NCBI GenBank assembly: GCA_028697885.1
Contig: JAQVER010000046.1
Coordinates: 1 to 32,596 of the forward strand
Length of the DNA stretch: 32,596 nt
Origin: Desulfocapsaceae bacterium
GTDB lineage: Bacteria > Desulfobacterota > Desulfobulbia > Desulfobulbales > Desulfocapsaceae
Direction: 5' to 3'
Positions 15,218 to 23,648 of the stretch are shown here, piece after piece. Each line of letters begins with the position of its first letter. The first letter of the stretch is position 1. The notes beneath the pieces were generated by a model. It did no database searches. It was not told the origin of the DNA and was given only the letters and a program-made list of their open reading frames with translations. The position numbers were made by a program, and so were the translations under genes.

Positions 15218-17514
15218 CCATAAGTAGAGAGTTGGCTCAAACAGCCATTGAACTCATCAGTCTGCACTTTTCTGTTATCCCGACAAATGCAGATAAAAAG
15301 GCAACGATTTCCTGGAAAGAATTTCAATCAAGAATAATGACCACCAGCGAAGTGCAACTGCACTTTGTTGACGGCATACGGCTTGCCCTTGTGGGCGGTA
15401 AGGTGTCAGGCAATCTTGAATGTCTTGATATTGATGATCCAGCCACATTCGAGCCGTTTTTGGAATTGCTGGATATGCATCATCCTGGTCTGCACGGGAG
15501 GTTATTGAAACGAAAAACGCCTTCAGGCGGGTATCATCTGATATATCGTTGTTCCGCTCCCGTTGCTGGTAATCTCAAGTTGGCCTGTACTGAGTCGGGC
15601 TCAGTCAGAATAGAAACCCGAGGCGAGGGTGGATACTTCCTCTCTGCCCCATCTCCTGGTTATGAGGTCCTTTCAGGGAATCTGAAAGATTGTCCTGTTT
15701 TGAGTCCAGAAGAAATTGTAGCAATTCATGTAGCGGCAATGGCTTTTGATAAGCGAGAAAAGCAATGTGCTGATTCACCGAAGCTGGCCCAGGACAGCGA
15801 GCTGCCTGGAACTCGTTTCAATCAGACACATACAATCGCTGAGATACTTCTAACGCATGGCTGGGCAGCGGACAAGCCCACTACCGCAGGGCAAGGATGG
15901 ACACGCCCTGGTAAATCGGCTGGAACATCTGGGGTATTGCTTCGTGACACAGGAAATTTCTTCGTGTGGTCGTCAAATGCTTCTCCCCTGGAGTCTGGCC
16001 GCTCGTATGATGCCTTTGGCCTTTATGCGGCGTACAACCATGCTTGTGATTTTACAGCGGCAGCTCGAACATTAGGCCGGTGCAATCTGCAAGTTGAAAG
16101 GCAGGATGATCTGCCTCTGGGGAACCAGTCGCAAGAATGGGAACCAACTCCCCCTGATTGGCCATCAATGAACCCGAGGGCTTACCATGGCATTATTGCT
16201 GATTTTATTGAGCTCGCCACCAGAACCAGCGAGGCTGATCCTGCGGCCATACTGGCAACATTTCTCGTTCGTTTTGGTGTGGAGTGTGGGCCTGGGGCGT
16301 TCATGCAGGTCGGCGACACAAAACATCGGGCACGACTTGCGTCCGTCATTGTCGGGGCGTCTTCCAAGGCTCGAAAAGGAACATCCGGCAAGCCGGTGGA
16401 GAGACTCTTCGATTTTACCAATGTGAATGAGCAGAATCTCATCCATCCCGCCCGCGTAAGCATGGGCCCATTTTCTTCCGGCGAAGGCATCATTTATGCG
16501 ATTCGAGATCCTTCTTCCAGGTGGAATCCTAAAACTCAGGCCGAAGAGATTGTTGACCTTGGTGTTGATGATAAGCGGCTGTTTGTCCTTGATGAAGAAT
16601 TTGGTGGTGTGCTGGCCAATACCAAGCGGGAAGGCAACACTCTTTCCATGGTCATCCGGCAGGCATGGGACAGCGGCAGTTTTGATCCTTTGACGAAAAA
16701 TAATAAAATCACGGCCACCGGTGGCCATGTTGGATGGGTAAGCCATATTACCCTGCAAGAACTCCAGGCAAAACTTGATCTCTCTGAAGGTTTTAATGGC
16801 TTTGCCAACCGGATTCTCTGGATATGTGCCAAACGCCAAAAGCTGGTGGCAGACCCCCTAATCATGCCCCAGTGTGAACTGGAATGTATCCAGCGGCATC
16901 TCATAGACATTCTCTTTCGTGTCGGGCAAGGCTGCGAGATCAAGTTAGGGCCACGGGCCAGATCAGCATGGTGTGAACAGTATTATCCTGAACTGACCAA
17001 AGACCGGCCCGGCCTTGTCGGTTGTATTACCAATCGAGGGGAGGCACAGGCATTACGACTGGCCATGATCTATTGTCTGCTGGCTGGCCAGACAGTCATC
17101 ACTCTTGACCATCTTCAATCAGGGATTGCCTTTTGGGAGTATTGTTTCCAGTCGGTCAAGCAAATCTTTCATGGGCGACAGACCGACCACAGAACACAGA
17201 TAATTCTTGAGGCCTTGCAGGGGGCAGGCAGGCTCACCGGCAGGGAGTTATATGCCCTGTTTAAAAACAATATCAGCAAGGTGGGCTTAGAGACTGCACT
17301 CTCTGAACTCATGGCTTCAGGTCAGCTGATTGTAGAGAAACAGAAAAACCAGAAAGGGGCGCCGACAAAAGTCTATCGTTTTCATGAAAATCTATACGAA
17401 TTTAACGAATTAAACGAATTAAATGCCAAGGACGATGATGATGACCCGATTAAATTCGTTAATTCGTTTAATTCGTTACCAGATGAGAGCACGCGTGAGG
17501 CCAGTGTGCTGTAA
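15214..17514 (+). CDS. Prim-pol/DUF3987 replication protein of the element
   Basis: The ATG at 15214 has a near-consensus AAGGAGG six bases upstream and overlaps the preceding stop, giving 766 residues. The N-terminal domain (about 1-190) is an AEP-type primase-polymerase: LECLDIDD gives D72/D74 (metal-binding DxD), TPSGGYHLIYR gives H108 (sxH motif), followed by RGEGGYFLSAPS. The second half is DUF3987 (YfjI-like), a P-loop helicase-type module: VGASSKARKGTS (380-391) at the Walker A position and LFVLDEE (D460-E461) as Walker B, then WDSGSFDPLTKNNKITATGG and FANRILWICAKRQK. Such proteins drive autonomous replication of phage satellites and integrative elements. The extreme C-terminus (EFNELNELN, acidic DDDDD run, FVNSFNS) encodes the iteron-like DNA repeats described separately. 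Confidence 0.88.
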   Translation: MTISRELAQTAIELISLHFSVIPTNADKKATISWKEFQSRIMTTSEVQLHFVDGIRLALVGGKVSGNLECLDIDDPATFEPFLELLDMHHPGLHGRLLKRKTPSGGYHLIYRCSAPVAGNLKLACTESGSVRIETRGEGGYFLSAPSPGYEVLSGNLKDCPVLSPEEIVAIHVAAMAFDKREKQCADSPKLAQDSELPGTRFNQTHTIAEILLTHGWAADKPTTAGQGWTRPGKSAGTSGVLLRDTGNFFVWSSNASPLESGRSYDAFGLYAAYNHACDFTAAARTLGRCNLQVERQDDLPLGNQSQEWEPTPPDWPSMNPRAYHGIIADFIELATRTSEADPAAILATFLVRFGVECGPGAFMQVGDTKHRARLASVIVGASSKARKGTSGKPVERLFDFTNVNEQNLIHPARVSMGPFSSGEGIIYAIRDPSSRWNPKTQAEEIVDLGVDDKRLFVLDEEFGGVLANTKREGNTLSMVIRQAWDSGSFDPLTKNNKITATGGHVGWVSHITLQELQAKLDLSEGFNGFANRILWICAKRQKLVADPLIMPQCELECIQRHLIDILFRVGQGCEIKLGPRARSAWCEQYYPELTKDRPGLVGCITNRGEAQALRLAMIYCLLAGQTVITLDHLQSGIAFWEYCFQSVKQIFHGRQTDHRTQIILEALQGAGRLTGRELYALFKNNISKVGLETALSELMASGQLIVEKQKNQKGAPTKVYRFHENLYEFNELNELNAKDDDDDPIKFVNSFNSLPDESTREASVL
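17398..17488 (+). repeat. Inverted iteron-like repeats in the 3' end of the prim-pol gene (candidate replication origin)
   Basis: Three tandem units of CGAATTWAA lie on the left. Three units lie on the right in opposite orientation. A 20-base stretch, TAACGAATTAAACGAATTAA (17403-17422), is perfectly inverted at 17459-17478 with a 36-bp spacer. The AT-rich units repeat every 8-9 bp. Iterons beside or in the initiator gene are typical of origins in satellites and small plasmids. The origin role is inferred. Confidence 0.55.
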
Positions 17515-17671
17515 ATACGGGCTGCCTATGGGTTAGACAAGGCGGGAGACTTGGAAGAACCAAATTTAATAAGGGGCTCTTGGGGAGGTGGTACAAGCAA
17601 CCTGATTACAGAGGAAAGAATCTAAGGGGCATTTTAAGCTGTTTTCAAGAACACCACATGGGGGCTAAGAT

Positions 17672-17938
17672 ATGGATATTAAGGAATATGCAGATGAAAC
17701 TAAGATTGTACCGTTAGAAACCTTGGAATGGATGGTTGGTGAAAAGATAATCCATAACCCGCTCACCAGCGATGATTTCCTGAGCTTGCATTGTTTTGAA
17801 CAAATATGGGGTGAGGAAGAAATGATTCTTCCTCAGATAGAAGGCTTGCCGGCAAAAGACAGACAGGAATTGTTTAATGAATTTGAGGGATTAGAGGAGA
17901 GGTATAATGAATATCAAAGATTATGCAACGACAAGTAA
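17672..17938 (+). CDS. Small HTH-like protein, paralogue A
   Basis: The 88-residue protein starts at the ATG at 17672 behind a G-rich site (GGGGG). It reads MDIKEYADETKIVPLETLEW, then MVGEKIIHNPLTSDDFLSLH. It aligns end to end with the N-terminal 70 residues of the next gene (MNIKDYATTSKI-PLKTLRAV, then VRKGFVPETLTDLDLYALKL). The layout of a helix, a turn and TL-x-x-(V/M)V-x-(E/K) resembles a MerR/HTH_17-like DNA-binding head, followed by an acidic helical segment (LFNEFEGLEERYNEYQRL). I cannot assign a function. It overlaps its paralogue by 32 bp, so the two are co-expressed, and it follows the replication gene after a 157-bp gap with no other content I can support. Confidence 0.6.
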   Translation: MDIKEYADETKIVPLETLEWMVGEKIIHNPLTSDDFLSLHCFEQIWGEEEMILPQIEGLPAKDRQELFNEFEGLEERYNEYQRLCNDK

Positions 17939-18377
17939 AATCCCTCTTAAAACATTGAGAGCGGTGGTCAGGAAAGGATTTGTTCCCGAAACACTCACTG
18001 ATCTTGATTTGTATGCCTTGAAATTGGTCGAGAATCTTTGGTTGTGGCGTGATTTCCTGAGATCCCAGATGGTCAAATTAAATGTAAAAGACAGAAAAGC
18101 ACTCATCGAAACCTGTAAATTCAATACCAAGTGGGAACGCTATGCGTACACCAGGATGATGAACTTGAAACCAGAGCAGGAGCTTCCCATGAAAAAGTTG
18201 TTTTATGAAATTGCAATGACTTTCCGTTTCAAGTTGTCTCCTCAGCAGGAAAAAATTCTGTATAAATTGCGAAAAAGTGTTCAAAATAAAAAGCAATATG
18301 TGGCTCGTGAAGAGAAGAAAAATTGGGCATCGCAATTAGATTGGGCACCTGATAAAGGATCGGAAAACGACTCGTAG
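17907..18377 (+). CDS. Small HTH-like protein, paralogue B (longer)
   Basis: The 156-residue protein starts within the end of paralogue A at the ATG at 17907, with AGGAGAGG upstream. Residues 1-70 are the paralogous head (MNIKDYATTSKIPLKTLRAV, LTDLDLYALKLVENLWLWRD); residues 75-156 are extra, basic and helical (YAYTRMMNLKPEQELPMKKL, KILYKLRKSVQNKKQYVARE). No known motif beyond the HTH-like head. Possible roles are a DNA-binding partner of the prim-pol, a copy-number regulator or a phage-interaction factor; the sequence does not choose. A hairpin with a T-run at 18495-18547 may end this transcript. Confidence 0.6.
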   Translation: MNIKDYATTSKIPLKTLRAVVRKGFVPETLTDLDLYALKLVENLWLWRDFLRSQMVKLNVKDRKALIETCKFNTKWERYAYTRMMNLKPEQELPMKKLFYEIAMTFRFKLSPQQEKILYKLRKSVQNKKQYVAREEKKNWASQLDWAPDKGSENDS

Positions 18378-18494
18378 ATATTGGTTTGTACACATAATAG
18401 AAGGCCCAGAAAGTTACTGAGAAATCATACTGAATCGCGCAAACAAAGAAAAAGAAACAGTAGTTTCTTGTGTACTGAAAAACGGGTCTATTCT

Positions 18495-18547
18495 GATCCC
18501 ATCAAATTTTCGCATGTCGTGGCAGTTTTGATGGGATCTAGTTTTTT
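18495..18547 (+). terminator. Candidate terminator after the replication module
   Basis: GATCCCATCAAA (18495-18506) is perfectly complementary to TTTGATGGGATC (18527-18538), followed by TAGTTTTTTG. The 20-base loop is larger than ideal. It would separate the replication module from the restriction-modification cargo. Confidence 0.5.
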
Positions 18548-18638
18548 GGGGGGATTAAAATTCGGAATATTTATGCTGCTACTTCTCGATTCTTGGTTGT
18601 CATTCGTAGCATTTCTTGACAACACATTTTTGAATTAG

Positions 18639-18860
18639 TATTCATTTTCAGGTATCCTTAAATTTCCTGTAAATACAAAGAGAACCCTCTTTGGAAATCT
18701 TTTGGCCCATTATGCTGACAAGCCGTTCATCGACCGCTGTGATATCTACCAATACCTGTTGGATTACTGGATGATAACGACATCTGATGCCGCTTATCAT
18801 TACGCCATCAATGACAATTCAATAAGGCTCTGTCTCAAAAATACCGTGGGAGCCAAATGA
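18639..18860 (+). pseudogene. Vestige of a second hsdM (type I methyltransferase C-terminal part)
   Basis: In this frame the translation contains KRTLFGNLLAHYADKPFIDR, then CDIYQYLLDYWMITTSDAAY, before a stop at 18858-18860. The intact HsdM downstream has LIDPYGVYQHLLDYWAETMQ near residues 566-585, and the same (L/F)ID..(D/G)(V/I)YQ.L.DYW pattern recurs in HsdM proteins generally. No start, catalytic domain or neighbouring HsdM sequence remains, and an in-frame stop (18636-18638) lies just upstream. It is a short leftover of a different type I system, about 300 bp before the intact operon. The rest of the 18.38-19.16 kb interval shows no gene that I can support. Confidence 0.5.
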
Positions 18861-19165
18861 GGTTGGCAAGGGATGCTGACATAGAAATTGTTCAAAGTAG
18901 CATTCTTCTGCGAACGGTTTTGCTGATAACAGTCACAGATGAAAGATGTTGCAATCACCACGGGGGTGTTAACGGCTTGGCTGAGCACTTCTTGATGTCC
19001 CCCGTCAACCATACGATAATTAGCTAATTTTCTTGTGAAAGAATTCCATTCTTGCTACATGGTAAAGATAGCTAAAATTGAGTTTTGGTCCTGGTTATAA
19101 GTATTTAAAGGCTCTCACCGGACAAAAAACAGCAGATAGTCCCGCACCCAACACTAAGGTAGTTC

Positions 19166-21565
19166 ATGGCCATCAAGAAATCCGAACTCTATTCCTCCCT
19201 CTGGAAATCCTGCGACGAACTGCGCGGCGGCATGGATGCCTCGCAATACAAGGACTATGTACTGGTCCTCCTGTTCGTCAAATATGTCTCCGATAAATAT
19301 GCCGGTGACCCCAACGCCCTGATTGATGTCCCTGCTGGCGGCGGCTTTTCCGACATGGTGGCCGCCAAGGGCGACAAGGAGATCGGCGACAGGATCAACA
19401 AGATCATCGGCAGGCTGGCCGACGCCAATGACTCCCTCAAGGGTGCGATCAACGTCGCCGACTTCAACGATGAGGAGAAGCTTGGTAAGGCACAGGCCAT
19501 GGTGGACCGGCTCACCAAGCTGGTGTCCATCTTCGAGGGGCTGGATTTCGGTCGCAACCGGGCCGAGGGCGATGACCTGCTGGGTGATGCCTACGAATAC
19601 CTGATGCGCCACTTCGCCACCGAGTCCGGCAAGTCCAAGGGCCAGTTCTACACCCCGGCGGAAGTTTCGCGCATCATGGCTATGGTGATTGATCTGGGTG
19701 CTGCCCGCGATCCGGACCAGAGTATCTATGACCCCACCTGCGGTTCCGGTTCGCTGCTGCTCAAAGCGCACGATGAGGCCAGGAGCCGTACCGGGCTGGA
19801 GCTGGCGCTCTACGGTCAGGAGATGGACAACGCAACCTCCGCCCTGGCGCGGATGAATATGGTGCTGCACGACTGTCCGACAGCGGAAATCTGGCAGGAC
19901 AACACCCTCGCCCACCCGCATTTCAAGAATGGTGACGGCGGTCTCAAGACCTTCGACTATGTGGTCGCCAATCCGCCCTTCTCCACCAAGGCGTGGACCA
20001 GCGGCCTCGATCCGGAAAATGACCTCTATGGTCGCTTCGAATACGGCACACCACCTGCCAAGAACGGCGACTATGCCTTCCTGCTGCACATGCTCAAAAG
20101 CCTCAAGAGTACCGGCAAGGCGGCAGTGATTCTCCCGCACGGCGTGCTGTTCCGGGGCGGCGCCGAAGGAGGGATTCGCAAGCGCATCGTCAGGCAGGGG
20201 TATATCAAGGGCATCATCGGCCTGCCCGCCAACCTGTTCTACGGCACCGGCATCCCCGCCTGCATCATCGTACTGGACAAGGAAGGCGCGGCCGGGCGCA
20301 AGGGCCTCTTCATGATCGACGCCAGCAAGGGCTTCATCAAGGACGGCAACAAGAACCGCTTGCGGGCGCAGGACATCCACAAGATCGTCGACACCTTGAC
20401 CCGTCAGCTGGAGACACCCAAGTATTCGCGCATGGTGCCGCTGGCTGAGGTTGAGGCCCACGACTTCAACCTGAATCTACCGCGCTATATCGACTCGACC
20501 TCCCCGGAGGACCTGCAGGACATTGAGGCCCATCTCAAGGGCGGCATCCCCAAACCCGATATTGATGGCCTTGCCGCCTACTGGCAGATTCTCCCCAACG
20601 TGCGCCGTGAACTCTTTGTTGATGCAGACCGCACCGGCTACAGCCAACCCAGGGTCGAAGCCAGTCAAGTCAAGGCAGCCATCTTCGGCCACCCCGAATT
20701 CACCGCCTTCAACAGCCAAGTCACCCAGTTGTTCGGCGCATGGAAAACCGCCAACACCCCGCTGCTCACTGGCATTCAGCAGGGAGACCGCCCCAAGGTG
20801 CTGGTTGAAGCCCTCTCGGAAACCCTGCTGGAAACCTTCCGCAGTTCGGATGGCATAGCCTCTCTGATCGACCCCTACGGTGTTTATCAGCACCTGCTGG
20901 ACTATTGGGCAGAGACCATGCAGGACGATGCCTGGATGATCGTCAGTGACGGCTGGCAAGCGATACAGGACAACAAGCCCAACACTGACCTAATACCACC
21001 CGCGCTGATCGTCTACCGCTATTTTGCCGCCGAGCAGGCCGCCATCGAACAACTGGAAGCCAAACGTGACGCCGTCAGCCGTGAGATGGAGGAGATGGAC
21101 GAGGAACACGGCGGCGAGGAGGGACTGCTGGCAGAGGGCAAGACTGATAAAGGGAAACTCAGCGCCAAGAGTGTCAAGGATCGGTTGAAAGCCATCAAGG
21201 GCGACAAGGATGCCAAGGACGAACTCAAGATGCTGGAAGCCTATGCGGCCCTGATCGACAAGGAGTCCACGGCCAGCAGGAAGGTGAAGGAGGCGCAAAA
21301 AACACTCGATGTCAAAGTTGCCGCCAAATACAGGCTACTGAGTGAGGCCGAGATCAAGACGCTGGTGGTGGATGATAAATGGCTGGCCGAACTGGCCGCC
21401 AGCGTGCAGGGTGAACTGGATCGCGTCAGCCAGGCACTGACCGGACGCATCAAGCAACTGGCCGAACGCTACGCCACGCCGCTGCCCAGGCTGGCCAAAG
21501 AAGTGGAAACCCTCGCCAGTCGCGTGGACGAGCACCTGAAGAAGATGGGGTTCGCATGGAAGTGA
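19166..21565 (+). CDS. hsdM: Type I restriction-modification DNA methyltransferase subunit M
   Basis: The 799-residue protein opens with the HsdM N-terminal helical domain (SSLWKSCDELRGGMDASQYK, then DYVLVLLFVKYVSDKY). The N6-adenine methyltransferase core follows: the QFYTP segment before motif I, motif I DPTCGSGSLL (CGSG at 192-195) that binds S-adenosylmethionine, and catalytic motif IV NPPF (269-272). It is longer than the 500-530 residues of classic HsdM; the extra C-terminal 250 residues are charged and probably coiled coil (QLEAKRDAVSREMEEMDEEH onward). In complex with HsdS it methylates adenines in the recognition site. GC content is visibly higher than in the surrounding element genes, which points to a separate origin. 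It overlaps hsdS by 10 bp. Confidence 0.96.
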   Translation: MAIKKSELYSSLWKSCDELRGGMDASQYKDYVLVLLFVKYVSDKYAGDPNALIDVPAGGGFSDMVAAKGDKEIGDRINKIIGRLADANDSLKGAINVADFNDEEKLGKAQAMVDRLTKLVSIFEGLDFGRNRAEGDDLLGDAYEYLMRHFATESGKSKGQFYTPAEVSRIMAMVIDLGAARDPDQSIYDPTCGSGSLLLKAHDEARSRTGLELALYGQEMDNATSALARMNMVLHDCPTAEIWQDNTLAHPHFKNGDGGLKTFDYVVANPPFSTKAWTSGLDPENDLYGRFEYGTPPAKNGDYAFLLHMLKSLKSTGKAAVILPHGVLFRGGAEGGIRKRIVRQGYIKGIIGLPANLFYGTGIPACIIVLDKEGAAGRKGLFMIDASKGFIKDGNKNRLRAQDIHKIVDTLTRQLETPKYSRMVPLAEVEAHDFNLNLPRYIDSTSPEDLQDIEAHLKGGIPKPDIDGLAAYWQILPNVRRELFVDADRTGYSQPRVEASQVKAAIFGHPEFTAFNSQVTQLFGAWKTANTPLLTGIQQGDRPKVLVEALSETLLETFRSSDGIASLIDPYGVYQHLLDYWAETMQDDAWMIVSDGWQAIQDNKPNTDLIPPALIVYRYFAAEQAAIEQLEAKRDAVSREMEEMDEEHGGEEGLLAEGKTDKGKLSAKSVKDRLKAIKGDKDAKDELKMLEAYAALIDKESTASRKVKEAQKTLDVKVAAKYRLLSEAEIKTLVVDDKWLAELAASVQGELDRVSQALTGRIKQLAERYATPLPRLAKEVETLASRVDEHLKKMGFAWK

Positions 21566-22713
21566 GGCCAGGGTATAAGCAGACCGAAGTGGGGGTGATC
21601 CCGGAGGATTGGGAGGTCAGGAAATTCGGAGAATTTGCTGCACCCCGCAAAGATCGGGTTGACCCGCGAAAGTCTGGTACTCAAGAGTTTTGTATCGAGT
21701 TGGAGCATGTTGGGCAGGCATCAGGAAGATTGGTGGGAAGTACAAGCACTGGCCCGGAAGCTTCCCTCAAAACCGCCTTTCAGACTGATGACGTACTGTT
21801 CGGAAAACTGCGAGCTTATCTTAGAAAGTATTGGCTTGCAGAGTGTGGTGGTGTTTGCTCGACTGAAATATGGGCTTTACATGCAAACCCGCGATGGGTA
21901 ACGCCAAGCTTTGTTTATCAAGTTGTTACGAGTGACTCATTTATTGAAGCGGCCAGTAATTCCTACGGAACGCACATGCCGCGCTCCGATTGGAATATAG
22001 TGAGAAGTTGTGAGTTCGCTCTCCCACCTATGCCCGAACAACGCGCCATCGCCGCCGCGCTGTCGGATGTGGATATCCTGCTCGCCAAGCTCGACCAGTT
22101 CATCGCCAAGAAGCGCGACCTTAAACAGGCTGCCATGCAGCAGCTCCTCACCGGCCAGGCCCGGCTGCCGGGGTTTAGTGGGGAGTGGGAGGTGAAGCTT
22201 CTCGGCAGCATCTGCGAGAAAATCACAACCGGAAAGCTTGATGCAAATGCAATGGTGGCCGATGGAGATTACCCATTTTTTACCTGCGCTAAAGAGCACT
22301 ACTGGATAAACAAGTATGCTTTCGACGTCGAGGCATTGCTTGTCTCTGGCAATGGTGCGAATGTTGGGTACATTCATCACTATCATGGGAAATTCAACGC
22401 GTATCAGCGCACTTATGTGTTGACTGGATTTTCGGAAGATATTCATTACACTAAGCTTTTCATGGAGAGGAACCTCCAAGAACGTTTGCGTGCCGAGGTG
22501 AATGCGGGGAATACGCCTTATATCGTGATGGATACTCTCGCAAAGATGGTCGTCACTCTTCCCAGCAAGATAGAAGAACAGCGCGCCATCGCCACCGTCC
22601 TCTCTGACATGGATGCCGAGATCACCGCCCTCGAAGCCCGTCGTGAAAAGACCCGTGCCCTCAAGCAGGGGATGATGCAGGAACTGCTGACTGGTAAAAT
22701 TAGATTGATTTGA
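21556..22713 (+). CDS. hsdS: Type I restriction-modification specificity subunit S
   Basis: The 385-residue protein has the two-fold layout of HsdS. It opens GYKQTEVGVIPEDWEVRKFG, the usual first-TRD lead-in; TRD1 covers about residues 15-150. A central conserved helical spacer follows (PEQRAIAAALSDVDILLAKL, then KRDLKQAAMQQLLTGQARLP). TRD2 covers about 215-330, and the distal repeat of the spacer closes the protein (EEQRAIATVLSDMDAEITAL, LKQGMMQELLTGKIRLI). The two spacer copies are clearly paralogous. Each TRD should read one half of a bipartite target; the target cannot be predicted by eye. The TRDs are lower in GC than the conserved spacers, as expected when TRDs are exchanged by recombination. 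It starts inside the end of hsdM (ATGGAAGTGA). Confidence 0.95.
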   Translation: MEVRPGYKQTEVGVIPEDWEVRKFGEFAAPRKDRVDPRKSGTQEFCIELEHVGQASGRLVGSTSTGPEASLKTAFQTDDVLFGKLRAYLRKYWLAECGGVCSTEIWALHANPRWVTPSFVYQVVTSDSFIEAASNSYGTHMPRSDWNIVRSCEFALPPMPEQRAIAAALSDVDILLAKLDQFIAKKRDLKQAAMQQLLTGQARLPGFSGEWEVKLLGSICEKITTGKLDANAMVADGDYPFFTCAKEHYWINKYAFDVEALLVSGNGANVGYIHHYHGKFNAYQRTYVLTGFSEDIHYTKLFMERNLQERLRAEVNAGNTPYIVMDTLAKMVVTLPSKIEEQRAIATVLSDMDAEITALEARREKTRALKQGMMQELLTGKIRLI

Positions 22714-22720
22714 GGCCCTA

Positions 22721-23647
22721 ATGAAAAATTATTACCGCGTTATGTTGGGCAGGAAGAGTATTCATGCCGCTGATGGATTTGCCGGTGATTTTATCGGTGC
22801 TGATTTTGAAATTCCTCAAGATTTGACTGGCGACTTACCTGATGATTGGCGGGCCTTCAATAAAAAATTCATCCCCGTCTTTCTCTCAACCCACCCAGAT
22901 AAAACCAAGATTGGTGCCGGTCTGGCCTGCGGTGCTTTGTGGACTGTCTCCAAGGGCATCCGCAAGGGTGACATCGTGTTATGCCCGGATGGTTCTGGCT
23001 GTTATCGGGTAGGTGAGGTCAGCGGAGATTACTTCTATGCACCGGGAGAGAACATTCCCCATCGACGCCCAGTGTACTGGCTCAACAACACCATTGACCG
23101 AGCAGACATGAGCGAGGCTCTGAAGAACTCCACTGGTTCTATTGGTACAGTAAGCACCATCACTAAACATGCGGTAGAGATCGAGAGGCTAATTGCCGGC
23201 GTCGCTGCACCTAGTTTGATTGCAACAGATGAGACAGTAGAAGATCCTGCTGTTTTTGCCCTGGAAAAGTATCTGGAAGATTTTTTGGTGCATAACTGGG
23301 CGCAAACTGATCTCGGCCGGGAATACGACATCTACGAAGAGGATGGGGATAAGGTCGGTCAGCAATATCCCTCAGATACTGGGCCGCTCGACATCCTGGC
23401 CATCAAAAAGGATAAGTCAGAGCTGCTGGTCGTGGAGTTAAAGAAAGGACGGGCAAGTGATGCGGTTGTCGGGCAAGTATTGCGCTACATGGGGTTCGTG
23501 CTACAGGAGTTGGCAGAGCCTGGGCAAAGCGTCAAGGGTGTCATTATCGCGCTGGACGATGATCAAAAGATACGTCGCGCGTTGGCGGTATCTCCGAACA
23601 TCGATTTTTACCGGTATCAGATTAGTTTCAAATTGTTAAAAGGATGA
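22721..23647 (+). CDS. PUA/EVE-like domain plus NucS-like PD-(D/E)XK nuclease embedded in the type I operon
   Basis: The 308-residue protein is two-domain. The N-terminal half (about 1-165) has WTVSKGIRKGDIVLCPDGSG, YRVGEVSGDYFYAPGENIPH, RRPVYWLNNTIDRADMSEAL and STGSIGTVSTITKH. This resembles the PUA/EVE-like head found in Mrr/McrB-type proteins, which in characterised cases recognises modified bases. The C-terminal half is nuclease-like: VGQQYPSDTGPLDILAIKKD gives D224, and LLVVELKKG gives E239-x-K241 (PD-(D/E)XK), then VVGQVLRYMGFV, as in NucS/DUF91 endonucleases. It therefore looks like a modification-dependent restriction enzyme. It sits 7 bp after hsdS and 1 bp before hsdR, so it is co-expressed. 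GC content is lower than in hsdM and hsdR. Function is inferred from motifs. Confidence 0.75.
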   Translation: MKNYYRVMLGRKSIHAADGFAGDFIGADFEIPQDLTGDLPDDWRAFNKKFIPVFLSTHPDKTKIGAGLACGALWTVSKGIRKGDIVLCPDGSGCYRVGEVSGDYFYAPGENIPHRRPVYWLNNTIDRADMSEALKNSTGSIGTVSTITKHAVEIERLIAGVAAPSLIATDETVEDPAVFALEKYLEDFLVHNWAQTDLGREYDIYEEDGDKVGQQYPSDTGPLDILAIKKDKSELLVVELKKGRASDAVVGQVLRYMGFVLQELAEPGQSVKGVIIALDDDQKIRRALAVSPNIDFYRYQISFKLLKG

Positions 23648-23648
23648 T

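Noticed and set aside
17398..17488. CRISPR-like short repeats
   Set aside because: Units are 8-9 bp, tandem without spacers, and in two opposite orientations; this is an iteron/dyad pattern, not a CRISPR array.
18381..18638. Plus-strand 85-codon open frame after the small paralogues
   Set aside because: It contains a probable terminator hairpin, lacks a ribosome site and its composition looks non-coding.
18800..19012. Minus-strand 70-codon open frame upstream of hsdM
   Set aside because: No start signal or known motif; it partly overlaps the hsdM vestige on the other strand.
19154..20461. Long minus-strand open frame (about 435 codons) opposite hsdM
   Set aside because: It is antisense to an intact, motif-complete hsdM; high GC content removes stops on the opposite strand and the translation matches no family.
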